From JANWZL01 sp037445185 (GTDB lineage Bacteria > Pseudomonadota > Gammaproteobacteria > Burkholderiales > Thiobacillaceae): a stretch of DNA of 34,637 nucleotides. The translations under genes and the position numbers were made by a program. Below are positions 33,691 through 34,637 of this stretch, piece by piece; the first letter of the stretch is position 1; the number at the start of each line of letters is the position of its first letter. Location of the stretch: the NCBI GenBank assembly GCA_037445185.1, contig JBBIKZ010000012.1, positions 1-34,637 on the forward strand. Reading direction: 5' to 3'. The notes beneath the pieces are model-generated. The model was given only the letters and a program-made list of their open reading frames with translations. It searched no databases and had not been told where the DNA came from.

Positions 33691-34432
33691 CCCTAGTGGC
33701 GTGCCATACGTACGGCGGGCATTGACAATTTGTGTACGCATCGGGGTGGCAGTGTGCACGAGGGCACAGCGCACCTCGACCCCCAAGCTCAGCCGCTCGT
33801 GAGCTGTCCCATCATCATGGCTGAGTGAATGTCGAGTTTTTTACACAGGTTGGTTGCAGTACGAGTGGGTCTCGGGAGCCGTTGCCCCACGCCTGCAGCC
33901 AATTTCAGGGCAGGGACAGCGCACGTCGTGACGGTGGACTGGACCATCACCACGACCAGTTATGTCAGCCGCCTCGCCGCGAGTGGTGGTCGTTGCCGAT
34001 ACGCGAGATGTCGGCCTCTGATGACCCTTAGAGTGGTTGCGTCATGAGGTGCGCCCGATTGCGCGAGAAGAAGCACGCGCGGCAATCGCTCCCTTGGTCA
34101 ACGATGCCATCGAAGCGCTTGCGCGGTTCGGCATGCCATACATCAACGCGCTTCTCAAGCGCATTGCCTGACGAGCTGCTTGGAGTTCACAACCCTGAAC
34201 AGCAGATGAACGTTGCAGAAGCCAATGTTGCAGCCAAGACCGTAGGCAAGGGGCGGTTCACGGTCCGCGCGGAGGTGTTGGTAGAAGAACGGCTCGAAGT
34301 CCCCCCGCTATCCTAGCCCCGATTCCGTTGTTGACATCCGAGCCGGGCCGCCTTGCACGGTCGTAGGGCCCGACTGCCAGATCGGTGCGCGTAGCGGTCT
34401 GACATGGCCATACTCCCTCGTACTGTAACGCC
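33691..34432. other. Decayed, gene-poor stretch
   Basis: This roughly 740-base region has visibly lower GC and lacks the GC3 pattern of the rest. Short open frames exist. The most protein-like is 34037-34171 (plus, TTG start: R-P-I-A-R-E-E-A-R-A-A-I-A-P-L-V-N-D-A-I-E-A-L-A-R-F-G), ending in a stop and unsupported by a ribosome binding site. Two other frames at 33825-34047 and 34044-34316 have no recognisable content. It reads as remnants of foreign or degraded genes next to an insertion sequence. Confidence 0.45.
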
Positions 34433-34446
34433 GGAGGATGGGTCTT

Positions 34447-34515
34447 ATGTCACACCTCGAGCCTGATGCCCGGGCTTTCTGGGCTCGCATCGAAACCTGG
34501 GCCAGCAGGGCCGGC
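34447..34515 (+). pseudogene. 5' end of an unidentified gene cut by an IS21-like element
   Basis: GGAGG at 34433-34437 precedes an ATG at 34447 (an in-frame ATG lies at 34438). The first 23 codons read M-S-H-L-E-P-D-A-R-A-F-W-A-R-I-E-T-W-A-S, with codon use like the chromosome. The frame then enters the element end starting TGT at 34516 and stops at an in-frame TGA soon after. The family is not recognisable from so few residues. Confidence 0.4.
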
Positions 34516-34637
34516 TGTCAAGCGACACCAGGAACTGACCCCCTGGCGACATCCGGAATTGACCCCTCAGGCGGGTTGATGAACTGAAATGGTTTCCGTC
34601 GAGCCGGGGTGCTGCCGCGGCAGCACTCCGGCTCGAC
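34516..34637 (+). mobile_element. Left end of an IS21-like insertion sequence (incomplete)
   Basis: The sequence begins TGTCAAGCGACACC and contains two direct 21-base repeats (34522-34542 and 34546-34566; 18 of 21 identical) with cores GGAACTGACCCC and GGAATTGACCCC, 24 bases apart. TGT ends with multiple internal repeats of this type are characteristic of IS21-family termini. The istA/istB genes would lie beyond the window, so the assignment rests on the terminus only. Confidence 0.55.
34598..34637. repeat. 40-bp near-perfect palindrome at the window edge
   Basis: GTCGAGCCGGGGTGCTGCCG is followed immediately by its reverse complement with one mismatch (CGGCAGCACTCCGGCTCGAC). There is no loop; the centre is 34617/34618. 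It ends exactly at the window boundary. Confidence 0.75.

Noticed and set aside
33700..33760. Possible operator around TACGTACGG...TGTACGCAT after polX
   Set aside because: The half-sites are short and imperfect, no promoter spacing fits, and no regulator gene is evident.
34037..34171. 44-codon frame compared with C-termini of xanthine/CO dehydrogenase large subunits
   Set aside because: Resemblance limited to a few residues in one helix; not enough to name it.

Overview
The window is GC-rich bacterial DNA. Gene content and order point to a gammaproteobacterium: apaG divergent from rpe-gph-trpE-trpG-trpD, an M23 peptidase followed by anmK, mutY, and a dksA-type gene beside a tRNA. A Chromatiales/Ectothiorhodospiraceae-like organism is my guess from general resemblance; no 16S rRNA or other marker is present. 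Almost every real gene has a long antisense shadow ORF because of the strong GC3 bias; these were left out.

Layout. 1-410: a short element with terminal inverted repeats, followed by an orphan rho-independent terminator. 573-2718: a small zinc-ribbon protein, a lipoprotein alpha/beta hydrolase and a DUF502 membrane protein. 2715-8030: an eight-gene, translationally coupled cation/proton antiporter operon of the Mrp/Mnh type, with the gene order of the Mbh antiporter module (mnhE, F, G, DUF4040, B, C, and two ND4/ND5-like subunits) and no full-length MnhA. 8208-9254: an exported HEFGH metallopeptidase. 9263-11747 (minus): anmK and an M23 endopeptidase, both in cell-wall turnover. 12059-13077 (minus): a radical SAM protein and a doubtful small ORF. 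13122-17871: mutY, then two decayed ion-transporter genes (an mgtE-like gene and a CaCA antiporter carrying an element-end scar), then an intact Ca2+-type P-ATPase. 18096-19534 (minus): apaG and a GGDEF diguanylate cyclase. 19662-24273: rpe, gph, trpE, trpG, trpD. 24345-25745: a strong sigma70-like promoter, a structured leader and a fused SpeD-SpeE polyamine gene. 25754-25829: tRNA-Arg(CCT). 25978-33690: a DksA/TraR-type regulator, an Uup-like ABC-F ATPase, a secreted isoaspartyl methyltransferase, a membrane-embedded spermidine-synthase-like protein and a PolX polymerase/PHP protein. 33691-34637: a gene-poor, decayed tail ending in the left end of an IS21-like element that appears to cut off a gene start, plus a 40-bp palindrome at the window edge.

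Themes. Ion homeostasis is prominent: the antiporter operon, the Ca-ATPase and two broken cation transporters. Polyamine-type chemistry appears twice, as the SpeD-SpeE fusion and the membrane SpeE-like protein. Small non-autonomous repeats have shaped the window. One TIR family occurs at 1-382 and as a single 18-bp end inside the broken antiporter at 15000-15017. A second family is complete at 31709-31937, where its TTAAA target duplication supplies a stop codon, and partial at 11816. A heptamer/palindrome repeat has become the C-terminal coding sequence of gph. I see no CRISPR array, prophage or obvious defence island. The most unusual items are the SpeD-SpeE fusion with its structured leader, the M91-like exported protease, the standalone Mbh-like antiporter coupled to DUF502, and the repeat-generated gene ends.
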